From NCBI GenBank assembly GCA_017456555.1, contig JAFTJF010000011.1, positions 1 through 35,830 on the forward strand: a stretch of DNA of 35,830 bases, given 5' to 3'. The notes under the pieces were generated by a model. The model made no database searches. It saw nothing but the letters and a program-made list of their open reading frames with translations, and was not told where the DNA came from. Source of the DNA: Clostridia bacterium. GTDB lineage: Bacteria; Bacillota; Clostridia; TANB77; CAG-508. Positions 1-7,933 of the stretch are shown here, in pieces. Both the position numbers and the translations under genes were made by a program. Positions within the stretch are counted from its first letter, which is position 1, and the number at the start of each line of letters is the position of its first letter.

Positions 1-1
1 T

Positions 2-90
2 TGGTGCAGATGGCCGGAATCGAACCGGCACGGGATTTAGGTCCCGCAGGATTTTAAGTCCTGTGCGTCTGCCAGTTCCGCCACATCTGC
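2..90 (-). tRNA. tRNA-Leu (anticodon UAA)
   Basis: Read on the minus strand this folds into a complete class II tRNA: acceptor GCAGATG pairing with CATCTGC, a D arm, an anticodon stem CAGGA/TCCTG with loop CTTAAAA (anticodon TAA), a long variable arm typical of Leu/Ser tRNAs, a T arm with GGTTCGATTCC, discriminator A and an encoded CCA at positions 4-2. The anticodon and the long variable arm together identify tRNA-Leu. Confidence 0.96.
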
Positions 91-278
91 ATTTTAACTG
101 GCAATCAGTTTTCCAACTGACAAGTGATATTATACAATTTAAAAATAAAGATGTCAACACTTTTTTGAAAAAAATTAAAAATATTTTTAATTTAATTCGA
201 AAGTTCTTATAAACTTTTAAATTCAAGTATTTTATGATATAATGGTATTATGAAAACGAAATGCAAAGGAGATTTTTT

Positions 279-455
279 ATGAGAATTGAACCAATAGATC
301 CAATTTATAAATCGACATTTAATACAAAACAAAGTCCAAATAAAAATAATCAATCAAAACAAGACAAGAAAAATAAACCAAAAGAGAATCCAGCAGTTAT
401 TTTAGAAATTTCGGCAGAGGGGAGAAAAAAGCTAGAAGAAGATTTGGAAAGATAA
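279..455 (+). CDS. Small charged protein of unknown function (58 aa)
   Basis: This 58-residue frame starts at ATG 279, seven bases after a GGAG ribosome binding site (268-271). An in-frame ATG at 261 has no such site. The middle is a low-complexity Asn/Lys/Gln stretch, probably disordered. It ends in a more ordered segment, VILEISAEGRKKLEEDLER, that should form an amphipathic helix. An extended -10 (TGATATAAT, about 235-243) lies upstream and a strong terminator follows. I do not recognise the family. The C-terminal segment vaguely recalls small flagellum-associated proteins, but that is only an impression. Codon use matches the AT-rich host genes. Confidence 0.6.
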   Translation: MRIEPIDPIYKSTFNTKQSPNKNNQSKQDKKNKPKENPAVILEISAEGRKKLEEDLER

Positions 456-464
456 AAATAAAAG

Positions 465-501
465 AAGAACTACATTCGTGAGAATATAGTTCTTTCTTTT
501 T
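465..501. terminator. Bidirectional intrinsic terminator
   Basis: An 8-bp stem (AAGAACTA 465-472 with TAGTTCTT 487-494) is followed by a T-rich run on the plus strand and also has a T-rich flank on the minus strand. It can serve the small plus-strand gene ending at 455 and the convergent gene ending at 517. Confidence 0.85.
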
Positions 502-516
502 ACAGTTTTGCCTGCT

Positions 517-1125
517 TCAGAAAGTAGGCTGGCTTTGTTTCTTGATCTTTTTGGCTCTATCTCTATACCGAGCAAGTTCACAAAAAAACTGTATGGTATA
601 GTCCAAATCTGTTGCATTATCAATTGCGCGTGTACGAAGTGCTTCAAAAACTTTATCTGAGATAATGAGTTCGACGCAAGCTTTCTTAAGAACAAGTTCT
701 AAAGGTCTTGTGTTGTAAAACTGGAAGATTGCTGCTATATCTGCTTTAGAAAGTTGAGGATTGCTTGCATAATATTTTGCAATATATTCAATCTCATGCT
801 TTTTGAAAGCAGAATAGTTTTTTCTTTCTTCCAAGAGCTTGTTGTGCTTTACAGCACTGTAATAACCATTGCATCCGTGAGCACTCAGATTAGCTTGCAG
901 TTTTTCCCGAATAGACTGAACAGCTTTATCAGTTACCAAGTGATGAGTAATTGACAAAGCAAGCAGTGTGTAGAAAGTACTTTTTGTGATATCGTACTTT
1001 TCTGTTAGAGCGGAAACTGCTGTTGATGCAGCACTTGTAGCATAATCAATTGCTACTTTTTTGGAGAACCGAAAGAAATCCTCCAAGGATAATTCTTTAC
1101 GTAGGTCAAGACTGTTTTTTGCCAT
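517..1125 (-). CDS. Orphan helical protein (202 aa), atypical composition
   Basis: I start this at the ATG at 1125, which has GGGAGGTG at the right distance; the longer frame to 1164 lacks a site. The 202-aa product is soluble, has no signal or membrane segment, and reads as almost wholly helical. Segments such as EKYDITKSTFYTLL (about 55-68) and LSKADIAAIFQFY could be short helix-turn-helix-like units, but I cannot assign a family. The gene has its own promoter (1176-1204) and a shared terminator. It is richer in G and C, with mixed Arg codons (CGC, CGT, CGG), unlike the neighbouring host genes, so it belongs to the set of atypical single genes in this window. Confidence 0.65.
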   Translation of the reverse strand: MAKNSLDLRKELSLEDFFRFSKKVAIDYATSAASTAVSALTEKYDITKSTFYTLLALSITHHLVTDKAVQSIREKLQANLSAHGCNGYYSAVKHNKLLEERKNYSAFKKHEIEYIAKYYASNPQLSKADIAAIFQFYNTRPLELVLKKACVELIISDKVFEALRTRAIDNATDLDYTIQFFCELARYRDRAKKIKKQSQPTF

Positions 1126-1175
1126 ATTAACACCTCCCATTTGGCCATGATGAAAAATATACAAACTGCCTTATT

Positions 1176-1204
1176 ATTATAACACCAAAATAGCTTGATT
1201 TCAA
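1176..1204 (-). promoter_or_regulatory. Promoter of the 517-1125 gene
   Basis: On the minus strand TTGAAA (1204-1199), a 17-bp spacer and TATAAT (1181-1176) preceded by TG give a full extended -10 promoter about 50 bases before the start codon. Confidence 0.75.
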
Positions 1205-1257
1205 TGCTTTGTAGATTTTGAAATACTTTGAGAGAAAATTAAATATTATGAAAATAC

Positions 1258-1290
1258 AAAAAGAGGCAACGTTCCGTTGCCTCTTTTGTT
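1258..1290 (-). terminator. Terminator of the WHH nuclease gene
   Basis: A 13-bp perfect stem (1259-1271 with 1275-1287) around a 3-base loop lies just past the stop codon of the minus-strand gene and is followed on that strand by a T run. Confidence 0.9.
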
Positions 1291-1291
1291 A

Positions 1292-2035
1292 TTATTTTGG
1301 TCCCCAAATTGAAAATCCGCCATCATGCCGAACTTTAGAATGAATATCTGTTTCAACAAGCTGAAGTAAGCCTTTATCTTGGTGATGATGCCAAGTATAT
1401 TTGCTAGGTACTTGACCTTGTTTGAATTCAAGAATTTCTTTTTTGGTAAATTTTTTTTCGAGTCTTGAACTTTTTTGAATTCTTTCATAAAGCATTCTGC
1501 TAGCTCGGTAAAAATGAGTGTCGCGATCTTTTTTCCAATACTTTCTGGCAAGTTTTATTTCGACTATTGCCTTAAATTTTGGAAAACCATCATTATCAAA
1601 AGAAACTCCAACACGAGTGTTTCTTTTGTTAACCATAGAAGGCATACCTTTTTTTACTCTTATTCCATATTTTACTTTGTTCCAAATTCGACCTTGAATC
1701 CGTAAAAAACGCTTTTTCTTAATAAGAAATTTATAGGATTTCTTATATTTTTCTTTATGAGTTATGATAACCATTATGAAAAATGAAAAACGTTTTGCAA
1801 GGTATACAATTACTACAAGAAGAACTTTTAGTGAAATATATTCTAATAAGTAACAAACTATGGTTTCGACCTCAAGTGCTGGTTGATTGTACCAAATGGT
1901 GACAGCAATTAATAGAATTTCAGTAACATAGCTAAGTTTGTTTTTTCCATGATAAATTAAACAAAGCGAAGTTACTAATTGAACTGCTAAGAGCAGTAGT
2001 AAATATTGGTCCCGAAAAATTCCTAATAATGACAT
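1292..2035 (-). CDS. Membrane-anchored WHH-type HNH nuclease (putative toxin)
   Basis: Start chosen at ATG 2035, preceded by GGAG; an upstream in-frame GTG at 2095 has no ribosome site. The 247-aa product has an N-terminal membrane half (three or so hydrophobic segments, about 9-28, 38-50, 66-92), a very basic linker (95-140), and a C-terminal nuclease domain. The end shows TWHHHQ (214-219), LLQLVETDIHSKV (223-235), RHDGG (236-240) and a terminal IWG. This is the W-H-H plus H...H-GG signature of the HNH/Endonuclease VII superfamily WHH family, known mostly as toxin tips of polymorphic toxins. Here the nuclease sits on its own membrane anchor, not on a secretion stalk. No immunity gene of a known type is adjacent. 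Nuclease family is fairly sure; toxin role is inference. Confidence 0.75.
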   Translation of the reverse strand: MSLLGIFRDQYLLLLLAVQLVTSLCLIYHGKNKLSYVTEILLIAVTIWYNQPALEVETIVCYLLEYISLKVLLVVIVYLAKRFSFFIMVIITHKEKYKKSYKFLIKKKRFLRIQGRIWNKVKYGIRVKKGMPSMVNKRNTRVGVSFDNDGFPKFKAIVEIKLARKYWKKDRDTHFYRASRMLYERIQKSSRLEKKFTKKEILEFKQGQVPSKYTWHHHQDKGLLQLVETDIHSKVRHDGGFSIWGPK

Positions 2036-2167
2036 TTTCGTATCACTCCAATCTTTTAATCTAAAGTTGATTTTTTCAAATATAGATGATAACACGTTTT
2101 GAGTAATTTGTAAAGAAAATAGAATTATATCGATACGAAAAAAGTGCTGATATAAGCAACTTTTAAG

Positions 2168-2190
2168 TTTGTCAATTTTAAGTTGACAAA
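2168..2190. promoter_or_regulatory. Inverted repeat, candidate operator
   Basis: TTTGTCAA (2168-2175) and TTGACAAA (2183-2190) form a perfect 8-bp inverted repeat just upstream of the promoter of the XRE-type regulator. It is the kind of site such a regulator could bind to control itself. Binding is not shown by the sequence. Confidence 0.35.
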
Positions 2191-2207
2191 TTTCAAAGTT
2201 GATTTGG

Positions 2208-2236
2208 TTGATATTATAAGATTATTTTTCTATAAT
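2208..2236 (+). promoter_or_regulatory. Promoter of the XRE regulator gene
   Basis: TTGATA (2208-2213), a 17-bp spacer and consensus TATAAT (2231-2236) lie about 24 bases before the ATG at 2260. Confidence 0.7.
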
Positions 2237-2259
2237 TAATATATGAGGTGGTGATACAA

Positions 2260-3423
2260 ATGAAGTTTAATGAGAAGCTAATAAATTTAAGAAAAGAAAA
2301 AGGATTATCTCAGGAAGAGTTTGGAAATGTTCTTGATGTATCAAGACAATCTGTGTCAAAATGGGAATTAGGTCAAGTGTGGCCAGATGTTGATAAAATA
2401 AAAAAGATTTGTGAATTTTATAATATTACTTTTGATTATTTATTAAATGATAATATTGATGAGAAAATTTTATTAAAAAATAATGATAAAATTGATGAAA
2501 ATAACAGCAATGATAAAGATAATAATATAGAAAAAAGTAATGAAGAAAAAGAGAAATTTTCGAACTTAGAAGAAAATAAAGTTAAAAAGGAAGATAATGA
2601 ATCCAGAAAACCAAAAAACAAATTAATTGTATTTTTGCAAATAATTATATTTATAATATTTTTTGCATATATAATAAATTCTGTTTTTAAAGCTGTTGTA
2701 TTTTCTAATATATTATCAAAAAATGATATGGATAATATTGACTCTTACAAATATTCATCTTCAGTAGAAAAAGAGTATATATATAATGGGATGAAAGATG
2801 ACGATGTATATAATACAACAGTAAATGAGTATATTTGTTATAAAGATAATATGTATTATGTATGGATTAGTTATGAAGATGATGAAGATAATTGTATGTA
2901 TTGGGAACAATATTGGGATTACTATAATAAAAAATTTGAGCATGAAGGATATAATCTAAATGCTAAGGTAAAAGATGCAGTTTGGACTTATGAATACTAT
3001 TATAGAGAAGAAGACAATTTCTTAAGACAATTTCCAACGTTTAAATTTATGAATACTGAACTTAAAGATGAATTTTGTGTTTCAAATATTTTAAATCCAT
3101 TTAAAATATATAAAATAACAGAAGATGGAAATATTGTAATAGAAAGATATTCTAATGAGAATTATAAGTATTCAAAAAATATATATTATATAGATATAAA
3201 AAGTGGATTTTTATCAAAAGAAGAGAAGATTTCAAATGACGAAATAGTTGAGAAAACAATTTATGGAGGGTATGAAATAAATTGTGTTGAAGATAAAGAT
3301 CTTATGTTTGATGAAAAATTAAAACAAGAAATAATTGATAAATCTGCAATTACTTATGAAGAAAATTTAAGAAAAGCAGAAAAATTAAATAATGAAATTC
3401 TAAACCCAAACGAGAGTAAATAA
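2260..3423 (+). CDS. XRE-family regulator with a membrane segment and extracytoplasmic domain
   Basis: Start at ATG 2260 after AGGTGG (2246-2251); a GTG at 2248 overlaps that site. The 387-aa product has an N-terminal HTH_3 domain (residues 3-60; motif LSQEEFGNVLDVSRQSVSKW), then an Asn/Asp/Glu/Lys-rich low-complexity linker (about 64-115), one membrane helix (about 121-146) and a 240-residue, Tyr- and acid-rich outer domain with no motif I know. HTH-linker-TM-outer-domain proteins are common in Clostridia and are thought to pass an outside signal to the DNA-binding domain. The gene is monocistronic with its own promoter and terminator. It may repress itself through the inverted repeat at 2168-2190. 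The DNA-binding domain is certain; the signal is unknown. Confidence 0.85.
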   Translation: MKFNEKLINLRKEKGLSQEEFGNVLDVSRQSVSKWELGQVWPDVDKIKKICEFYNITFDYLLNDNIDEKILLKNNDKIDENNSNDKDNNIEKSNEEKEKFSNLEENKVKKEDNESRKPKNKLIVFLQIIIFIIFFAYIINSVFKAVVFSNILSKNDMDNIDSYKYSSSVEKEYIYNGMKDDDVYNTTVNEYICYKDNMYYVWISYEDDEDNCMYWEQYWDYYNKKFEHEGYNLNAKVKDAVWTYEYYYREEDNFLRQFPTFKFMNTELKDEFCVSNILNPFKIYKITEDGNIVIERYSNENYKYSKNIYYIDIKSGFLSKEEKISNDEIVEKTIYGGYEINCVEDKDLMFDEKLKQEIIDKSAITYEENLRKAEKLNNEILNPNESK

Positions 3424-3436
3424 AACTCTCGTTTTT
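3408..3436 (+). terminator. Terminator of the XRE gene
   Basis: CGAGAGT (3411-3417) pairs with ACTCTCG (3425-3431), extended by A-T pairs and followed by a T run. The stem starts inside the last codons and spans the stop codon. Confidence 0.85.
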
Positions 3437-3554
3437 CGTGTTTATACATATAATTAAAATCTATGTAAATACTGGTAAATAGGCAAAAAATATAGATGCT
3501 AATAATTTAAGATGCTATAATAATTTTAAGAAAACGAAAAGGAGTGCTACTAAT

Positions 3555-4667
3555 ATGAAGAAAAAATTATTAGCAAGTATTTTTTTTGTCATACTAATTT
3601 GTGTAATAGGTATACCTATGCCGAGTTATTCTAAGTCAAATGTTCAACTGAGTTATCAAGTACATGTGCAAGACCATGGTTGGATGAATACAACATCTTC
3701 TGGAAATATTGCAGGAACTACAGGTCAAAGCAGAAGGATGGAAGCTATAAAAATTAATCTAAATGGAGTAGATGGAACGTTGAAATATAAAGTTCATGTT
3801 CAAGATTATGGATGGCTTTCGGAATCTTCGGCAGGTAAAGTAGCAGGTACAACCGGACAGAGCAAAAGAATGGAAGCAATTATTATAAAATTAGAAAATA
3901 GTAGTTATAAAATAAAATATAGAGTACATACGCAAGATATTGGATGGATGAACTGGGTAGAAAATGGGCAAGTTGCAGGAACAACAGGGCAATCTAGAAG
4001 AATAGAAGCAATACAAATTAGAATAGAAAAAGATGAGGTAATAGTTGAAGAAGAAACAATAAATTTAGGAATAGATGTATCAAAACATCAAGGAGTAATT
4101 GATTGGTCAAAAGTAAAAAATTCGGGTGTAAAATTTGCTATGATAAGATGTGGCTATAGAGGATATACAGAAGGCGGATTAAATGAAGATGTTCAATTTT
4201 TAAATAATATCAAAGGAGCTTATAGCAATGGAATAAAAGTTGGATTATATTTTTTCTCATCAGCAATAAATGAAGCAGAAGCAATTGAAGAGGCAAATTT
4301 TGTTTTAAATTTAATAAAAAAATACGGTGTTAAAAATTATATAACATATCCAATTACTATTGATATTGAAGATTTTGAAGGAGCAAGAAATTATAGTTTA
4401 TCTGTACAAGAAAGAACAAATATTGTAAAAGCTTTTTGTAATACTATAAAAAATGCTGGATATAAAACAATGGTATATTCATATACATATTTTCTAGAAA
4501 ATAAATTGGATATGACTCAACTATCTAGCTATGACACTTGGATTGCAGATTACTATGGAAATACTTGGTACGACAGACCTTATACGATTTGGCAATATAC
4601 AGATAAAGGAAGTATTAATGGAATTCAAGGGAATGTAGATTTGAATTATGCTTATAAAAACTATTAA
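3555..4667 (+). CDS. Secreted GH25 lysozyme with three ChW repeats
   Basis: The 370-aa product starts at an ATG with GGAG upstream (3541-3544). A signal peptide covers about residues 1-26 (MKKKLLASIFF..., with S-K-S after the hydrophobic core). Three Clostridial hydrophobic repeats follow (about 33-68, 77-112, 121-157), each with a GW(M/L) motif and AGTTGQS(R/K)R(M/I)EAI. The catalytic domain (about 170-365) is glycosyl hydrolase family 25: LGIDVSKHQG opens it and TIDIEDF carries the DxE pair (D270, E272). It is expected to cut peptidoglycan glycan strands outside the cell, as a wall-remodelling or lytic enzyme. ChW repeats probably bind the cell surface. An extended -10 (TGCTATAAT, ending 3521) lies upstream; no terminator follows before the lysine-operon promoter. 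Confidence 0.93.
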   Translation: MKKKLLASIFFVILICVIGIPMPSYSKSNVQLSYQVHVQDHGWMNTTSSGNIAGTTGQSRRMEAIKINLNGVDGTLKYKVHVQDYGWLSESSAGKVAGTTGQSKRMEAIIIKLENSSYKIKYRVHTQDIGWMNWVENGQVAGTTGQSRRIEAIQIRIEKDEVIVEEETINLGIDVSKHQGVIDWSKVKNSGVKFAMIRCGYRGYTEGGLNEDVQFLNNIKGAYSNGIKVGLYFFSSAINEAEAIEEANFVLNLIKKYGVKNYITYPITIDIEDFEGARNYSLSVQERTNIVKAFCNTIKNAGYKTMVYSYTYFLENKLDMTQLSSYDTWIADYYGNTWYDRPYTIWQYTDKGSINGIQGNVDLNYAYKNY

Positions 4668-4674
4668 AAAATAG

Positions 4675-4703
4675 TTGACAACGAAAAAAATGTATGCTAA
4701 ACT
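4675..4703 (+). promoter_or_regulatory. Promoter of the lysine riboswitch/ABC operon
   Basis: TTGACA (4675-4680), a 17-bp spacer ending in TGC, and TAAACT (4698-4703) stand just upstream of the riboswitch. Confidence 0.75.
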
Positions 4704-4734
4704 TTAAATCAATTAAATATTCTGTTATTGGTAA

Positions 4735-4915
4735 ACCCAATGACTATTGGTAGAGGTCGCGATGTTTAAGAGTAAAACAAATTTAGTGGAATAGACTCCT
4801 ATATTTGCTTGAAAGGAAATGTTGCCGAAGTTATATTTATCGTCTAAATAAATATTGCTGGGACGTTGCAAAATATGTAACGAACTGTCACTTATGTGGA
4901 GCGCTATCTAGAATC
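4735..4915 (+). ncRNA. Lysine riboswitch (L-box) aptamer
   Basis: The leader holds the conserved L-box elements in order: GGTAGAGGTCGCG (4749-4761), AGAGTAA, a GGAAATGTTGCCGAAG block (about 4816-4831), GCTGGGACGTTGC (4857-4869), CGAACTGTCACTTATGTGGAG (around 4881-4901) and CTATC (4904-4908). GGTAG (4749-4753) and CTATC close the P1 stem. Lysine riboswitches turn off lysine synthesis or uptake genes when lysine is bound. Here the aptamer is followed by an intrinsic terminator and then an amino-acid ABC importer, so transcription should stop when lysine is plentiful. Confidence 0.93.
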
Positions 4916-4964
4916 GAATGATATATTTATTATATCTTTATTTTGATATGTAAATTAGTATTGT

Positions 4965-5007
4965 ATTCGTGAATGTTCTATGTAAGTAGTCATTCACGAA
5001 TTTTTTT
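4965..5007 (+). terminator. Riboswitch expression-platform terminator
   Basis: An 11-bp perfect stem (4965-4975 with 4991-5001) followed by a T run lies between the lysine aptamer and the binding-protein gene. It is the expected off-state structure of the riboswitch. Confidence 0.88.
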
Positions 5008-5018
5008 ATATAAAAAAT

Positions 5019-5060
5019 TCCACTAATCATTAACAGATATTTAAAAATAAATTTAGTGGA
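5019..5060 (+). promoter_or_regulatory. Possible Shine-Dalgarno-masking hairpin
   Basis: TCCACTAA (5019-5026) is the exact complement of TTAGTGGA (5053-5060), and GGAGG (5058-5062) is the ribosome site of the next gene. The hairpin would bury part of that site. The same TTAGTGGA also occurs inside the riboswitch region (4783-4790), so the two could compete for TCCACTAA. This pairing is inferred from complementarity only. Confidence 0.35.
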
Positions 5061-5070
5061 GGTTTTTATT

Positions 5071-5937
5071 ATGAGAAACATTTTAAGAAATTTAATTATC
5101 ACATTAATTTTAGTGATTGTAGGTTTAGTATCACTTACAGGATGCCAAAACCAAACAAACGAAACAAATGAAGTTCAAGGAGAAGAAACAAAAGTATTAA
5201 GAGTAGGTATGGAATGTGCATATGCACCATATAACTGGGCACAAGCAGATACTTCAAATGGAGCAGTACCAATTTCAGGAAGTACAGAATTTGCTTATGG
5301 ATATGATGTTATGATGGCAAAATTCTTAGCAGAAAAATTAGGATATGAATTAGAAATTTATCAAATTGATTGGGATAGTCTTCCTGTTGCACTTCAATCA
5401 AATAAAATTGATTGTGTAATTGCTGGTCAATCAATTACTTCTGAAAGATTACAAACAGTAGACTTTACAACACCATATTATTACGCATCAATTGTTGGTT
5501 TAACTAATTCAGATAGCGAATATGCAGATGCAACAGGTGTTGCTAATTTAGAAGGGGCAACTTGTACATCACAAATAAATACAGTTTGGTATGATGTATG
5601 CCTACCACAAATCAAAGATGCAAATATTTTACCAGCAATGGAAGTTGCATCACAAATGTTAGTTGCATTAGATTCAGGAAAAACTGATTTAGTTGTAACA
5701 GATATGCCAACAGCAATGGCTGCAACAAAAGTTTATCCAAATATGAAAATATTAGATTTTACAAATTCTGAAGATAACTTTGAAGTTTCAGATGAAGAAA
5801 TAAATATTGGAATTTCAGTTAAAAAAGGAAATACAGAATTATTAAATCAATTAAATTCTGCATTAGCTGAATTGGATAGTACAGATTTTGAAGAAATGAT
5901 GAATACTGCAATTAGTGTTCAACCATTATCTAAATAA
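5071..5937 (+). CDS. Amino-acid ABC transporter substrate-binding lipoprotein (predicted lysine)
   Basis: I start at ATG 5071, eight bases after GGAGG (5058-5062). The 288-aa product has a lipoprotein signal with lipobox LTGC (Cys at about 25), so it should be lipid-anchored outside the membrane. The rest is a family 3 solute-binding protein: LRVGMECAYAPYNW near the start, GYDVMMAKFLAEKLGYELE, and SERLQTVDFTTPYYYA. These are typical of polar amino-acid receptors. It is the first gene of a binding protein-permease-ATPase operon under a lysine riboswitch, which makes lysine the likeliest ligand. Ligand choice rests on the riboswitch, not on residues I can see. Confidence 0.92.
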   Translation: MRNILRNLIITLILVIVGLVSLTGCQNQTNETNEVQGEETKVLRVGMECAYAPYNWAQADTSNGAVPISGSTEFAYGYDVMMAKFLAEKLGYELEIYQIDWDSLPVALQSNKIDCVIAGQSITSERLQTVDFTTPYYYASIVGLTNSDSEYADATGVANLEGATCTSQINTVWYDVCLPQIKDANILPAMEVASQMLVALDSGKTDLVVTDMPTAMAATKVYPNMKILDFTNSEDNFEVSDEEINIGISVKKGNTELLNQLNSALAELDSTDFEEMMNTAISVQPLSK

Positions 5938-6012
5938 AATATTAGAATGGCTGAAATTAAAAAGAAATTATTTTATTAAAAATATAAATATAAAAGAAAG
6001 GAAGACTATATA

Positions 6013-6807
6013 ATGAGTTTACCACAAGATTTTTTTGGAAGAATTATATTTATTATTCAAAACTATGGAATGTCTTTATTAAAAGGTGCAGGAACAACTC
6101 TTTTAATAGCTTTGGTCGGAACTATAATTGGGTGTTTAATAGGATTTGTTGTTGGTATTATTCAAACAATTCCATTATCAAAAAGAGATAGTCTTTTGAA
6201 AAAAATATTTTTAAAAACTTTAAAAGTAATAATGAATATATATGTGGAAGTTTTTAGAGGAACTCCTATGATGGTTCAAGCAATGTTTATATATTATGGT
6301 TCTGCTGTTGTTTTTGAAATTAATATGAGTATGTGGTTTGCTGCATTTTTTATAGTTTCAATAAACACAGGTGCTTATATGGCAGAAACTGTAAGAGGTG
6401 GAATTTTATCAATTTCTGACGGTCAAACTGAAGGTGCCAAAGCCATAGGAATGACTCATTTTCAAACAATGCTATATGTAATTCTTCCTCAAGCTCTTAG
6501 AAATATAATGCCACAAATTGGAAATAACTTAATAATTAATATAAAAGATACTTGTGTTCTTTCTGTTATTGGAACTGTTGAGTTATTCTTTGCAACGAAA
6601 TCAGTTGCTGGAACATATTATACATATTTTGAAGCATATGCAGTTACAATGGTTATGTATTTATTTATGACTGTAACCTTCTCAAAATTATTAAGATTAG
6701 TTGAAAATAAATTAAATGGACCAGAAGATTATTCACTTTCAACAACAGATACATTAGCTTATACAAGTGGATTATTAAAATATCCTTCTAAAAAGGAGGT
6801 AGAATAA
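6013..6807 (+). CDS. Amino-acid ABC transporter permease (HisM/GlnP type)
   Basis: The 264-aa membrane protein starts at an ATG after AAGGAAG. It has about five membrane helices and the permease motif facing the ATPase, [20 protein letters not shown] (about 136-155), the EAA loop of His/Glu/Gln/polar amino-acid permeases. It also shows FRGTPMMVQ near residue 80, another mark of the family. Its TAA stop shares one base with the ATG of the ATPase gene (TAATG), so the two are translationally coupled. It forms the channel of the riboswitch-controlled importer. A C-terminal tail of about 25 residues (after [10 protein letters not shown]) is polar. Confidence 0.93.
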   Translation: MSLPQDFFGRIIFIIQNYGMSLLKGAGTTLLIALVGTIIGCLIGFVVGIIQTIPLSKRDSLLKKIFLKTLKVIMNIYVEVFRGTPMMVQAMFIYYGSAVVFEINMSMWFAAFFIVSINTGAYMAETVRGGILSISDGQTEGAKAIGMTHFQTMLYVILPQALRNIMPQIGNNLIINIKDTCVLSVIGTVELFFATKSVAGTYYTYFEAYAVTMVMYLFMTVTFSKLLRLVENKLNGPEDYSLSTTDTLAYTSGLLKYPSKKEVE

Positions 6808-7553
6808 TGAACGAAAAAATTATTGAAATTAAACATTTAATTAAAAATTTTGGAAATCACGAAGTTTTAAAAGATATTGATTTTTCAGTGAAAAAAGGAG
6901 ATATAACTTCAATAATTGGAGCTTCTGGTTCAGGAAAATCAACACTTTTAAGATGCATTAATTTACTTGAAACACCAACAGGAGGAGAAATTCTTTTTAA
7001 TGGAGAAAATATAGTAAATGCTAAAGACATTCCAAATTATAGAACTAAAGTCGGAATGGTATTTCAAAACTTTAATCTTTTTGAAAACATGAATGCCCTT
7101 CAAAATTGTATGATTGGTTTGGAAAAAGTTTTGAAAATAAGCAAAAATGAGGCTAAAGAGAAAAGTTTATTTTTCCTTGAAAAAGTAGGAATGCTGCCTT
7201 ATATAAATGCTAAGCCAAAACAATTATCTGGTGGACAAAAACAAAGAGTGGCAATAGCAAGAGCGTTAGCAATGCAACCAGAAGTTTTATTATTTGATGA
7301 ACCAACTTCTGCTTTAGATCCACAAATGGTAGGAGAAGTATTATCTGTTATTAAAACTTTAGCAAATGAGGGATTTACAATGATAATAGTTACACATGAA
7401 ATGGCTTTTGCAAAAGAAATTTCAAATCATGTTGTATTTATGCATAATGGAATAATATTAGAAGAAGGGAGTTCAGAAGATATTTTTGTTAATCCAAAAA
7501 AAGATGAAACAAAAGAATTCTTGAAAAGATTTAGAAATACAGAGAATAATTAA
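6807..7553 (+). CDS. Amino-acid ABC transporter ATP-binding protein (GlnQ type)
   Basis: This 248-aa ATPase has every motif of an ABC importer subunit: Walker [10 protein letters not shown] (38-46), Q-loop VFQNFNLF (85-92), signature LSGGQ (140-144), Walker B LLFDEP (161-166) and switch His in IIVTHEM. It most resembles the GlnQ/HisP polar amino-acid group. It overlaps the permease stop by one base, with AAAAGGAGG just upstream inside the permease gene. It is the last gene before a strong terminator and should power lysine uptake with the two preceding genes. Confidence 0.95.
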   Translation: MNEKIIEIKHLIKNFGNHEVLKDIDFSVKKGDITSIIGASGSGKSTLLRCINLLETPTGGEILFNGENIVNAKDIPNYRTKVGMVFQNFNLFENMNALQNCMIGLEKVLKISKNEAKEKSLFFLEKVGMLPYINAKPKQLSGGQKQRVAIARALAMQPEVLLFDEPTSALDPQMVGEVLSVIKTLANEGFTMIIVTHEMAFAKEISNHVVFMHNGIILEEGSSEDIFVNPKKDETKEFLKRFRNTENN

Positions 7554-7612
7554 TAGATTATAAAGTTTAAAATAGTTTTAATGCTTTGAAAAAGAATTTT
7601 TAAATAATAAAT

Positions 7613-7642
7613 AAAAAGCCCCTTGGTGATAGGGGCTTTTAA
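7613..7642. terminator. Bidirectional terminator after the ABC operon
   Basis: AAAAGCCCCT (7614-7623) and AGGGGCTTTT (7631-7640) form a perfect 10-bp stem with A and T flanks on both sides. It ends the plus-strand importer operon and the convergent gene pair at 7660-8413. Confidence 0.9.
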
Positions 7643-7659
7643 ACGTGGTCTAAAAAGAC

Positions 7660-7932
7660 TTACGTTGCTGACTGAGAATCCCAATACTGGATTAAGGTTT
7701 CGCAAGCGACAATTGCGCCTTCGATTCCTTCAGAGTATTTTTCGAGAGCAACAATGAAAGATTCGTGCTCAGTCGCGAAGGTAGATGTTCTTGAAGCATA
7801 GAAATCTTCGTAACCATAGAAATACGCTCGAAGAGCTTCTTCACCGAACAAGTAGAGATATTCGTTCATCACAGAATAGGTATCCTCATATCCATTGCGA
7901 TATACATTGGATTTGAAAATCTTAGGATTCAT
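7660..7932 (-). CDS. Orphan acidic protein (90 aa), second of an abutting pair
   Basis: This frame begins at ATG 7932, one base after the TAG stop of the upstream frame (7936-7934), and runs 90 codons. No ribosome site precedes it. It is either translated by re-initiation or is the second half of one protein split by a frameshift. It is acidic and Tyr-rich (EYLYLFGEEALRAYFYGYED), soluble, and not recognised. Codon use (many GAG, TTC, CGC, ATC) is the same as in the upstream frame and unlike host genes, which argues that the two arrived together. Confidence 0.55.
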   Translation of the reverse strand: MNPKIFKSNVYRNGYEDTYSVMNEYLYLFGEEALRAYFYGYEDFYASRTSTFATEHESFIVALEKYSEGIEGAIVACETLIQYWDSQSAT

Positions 7933-7933
7933 A

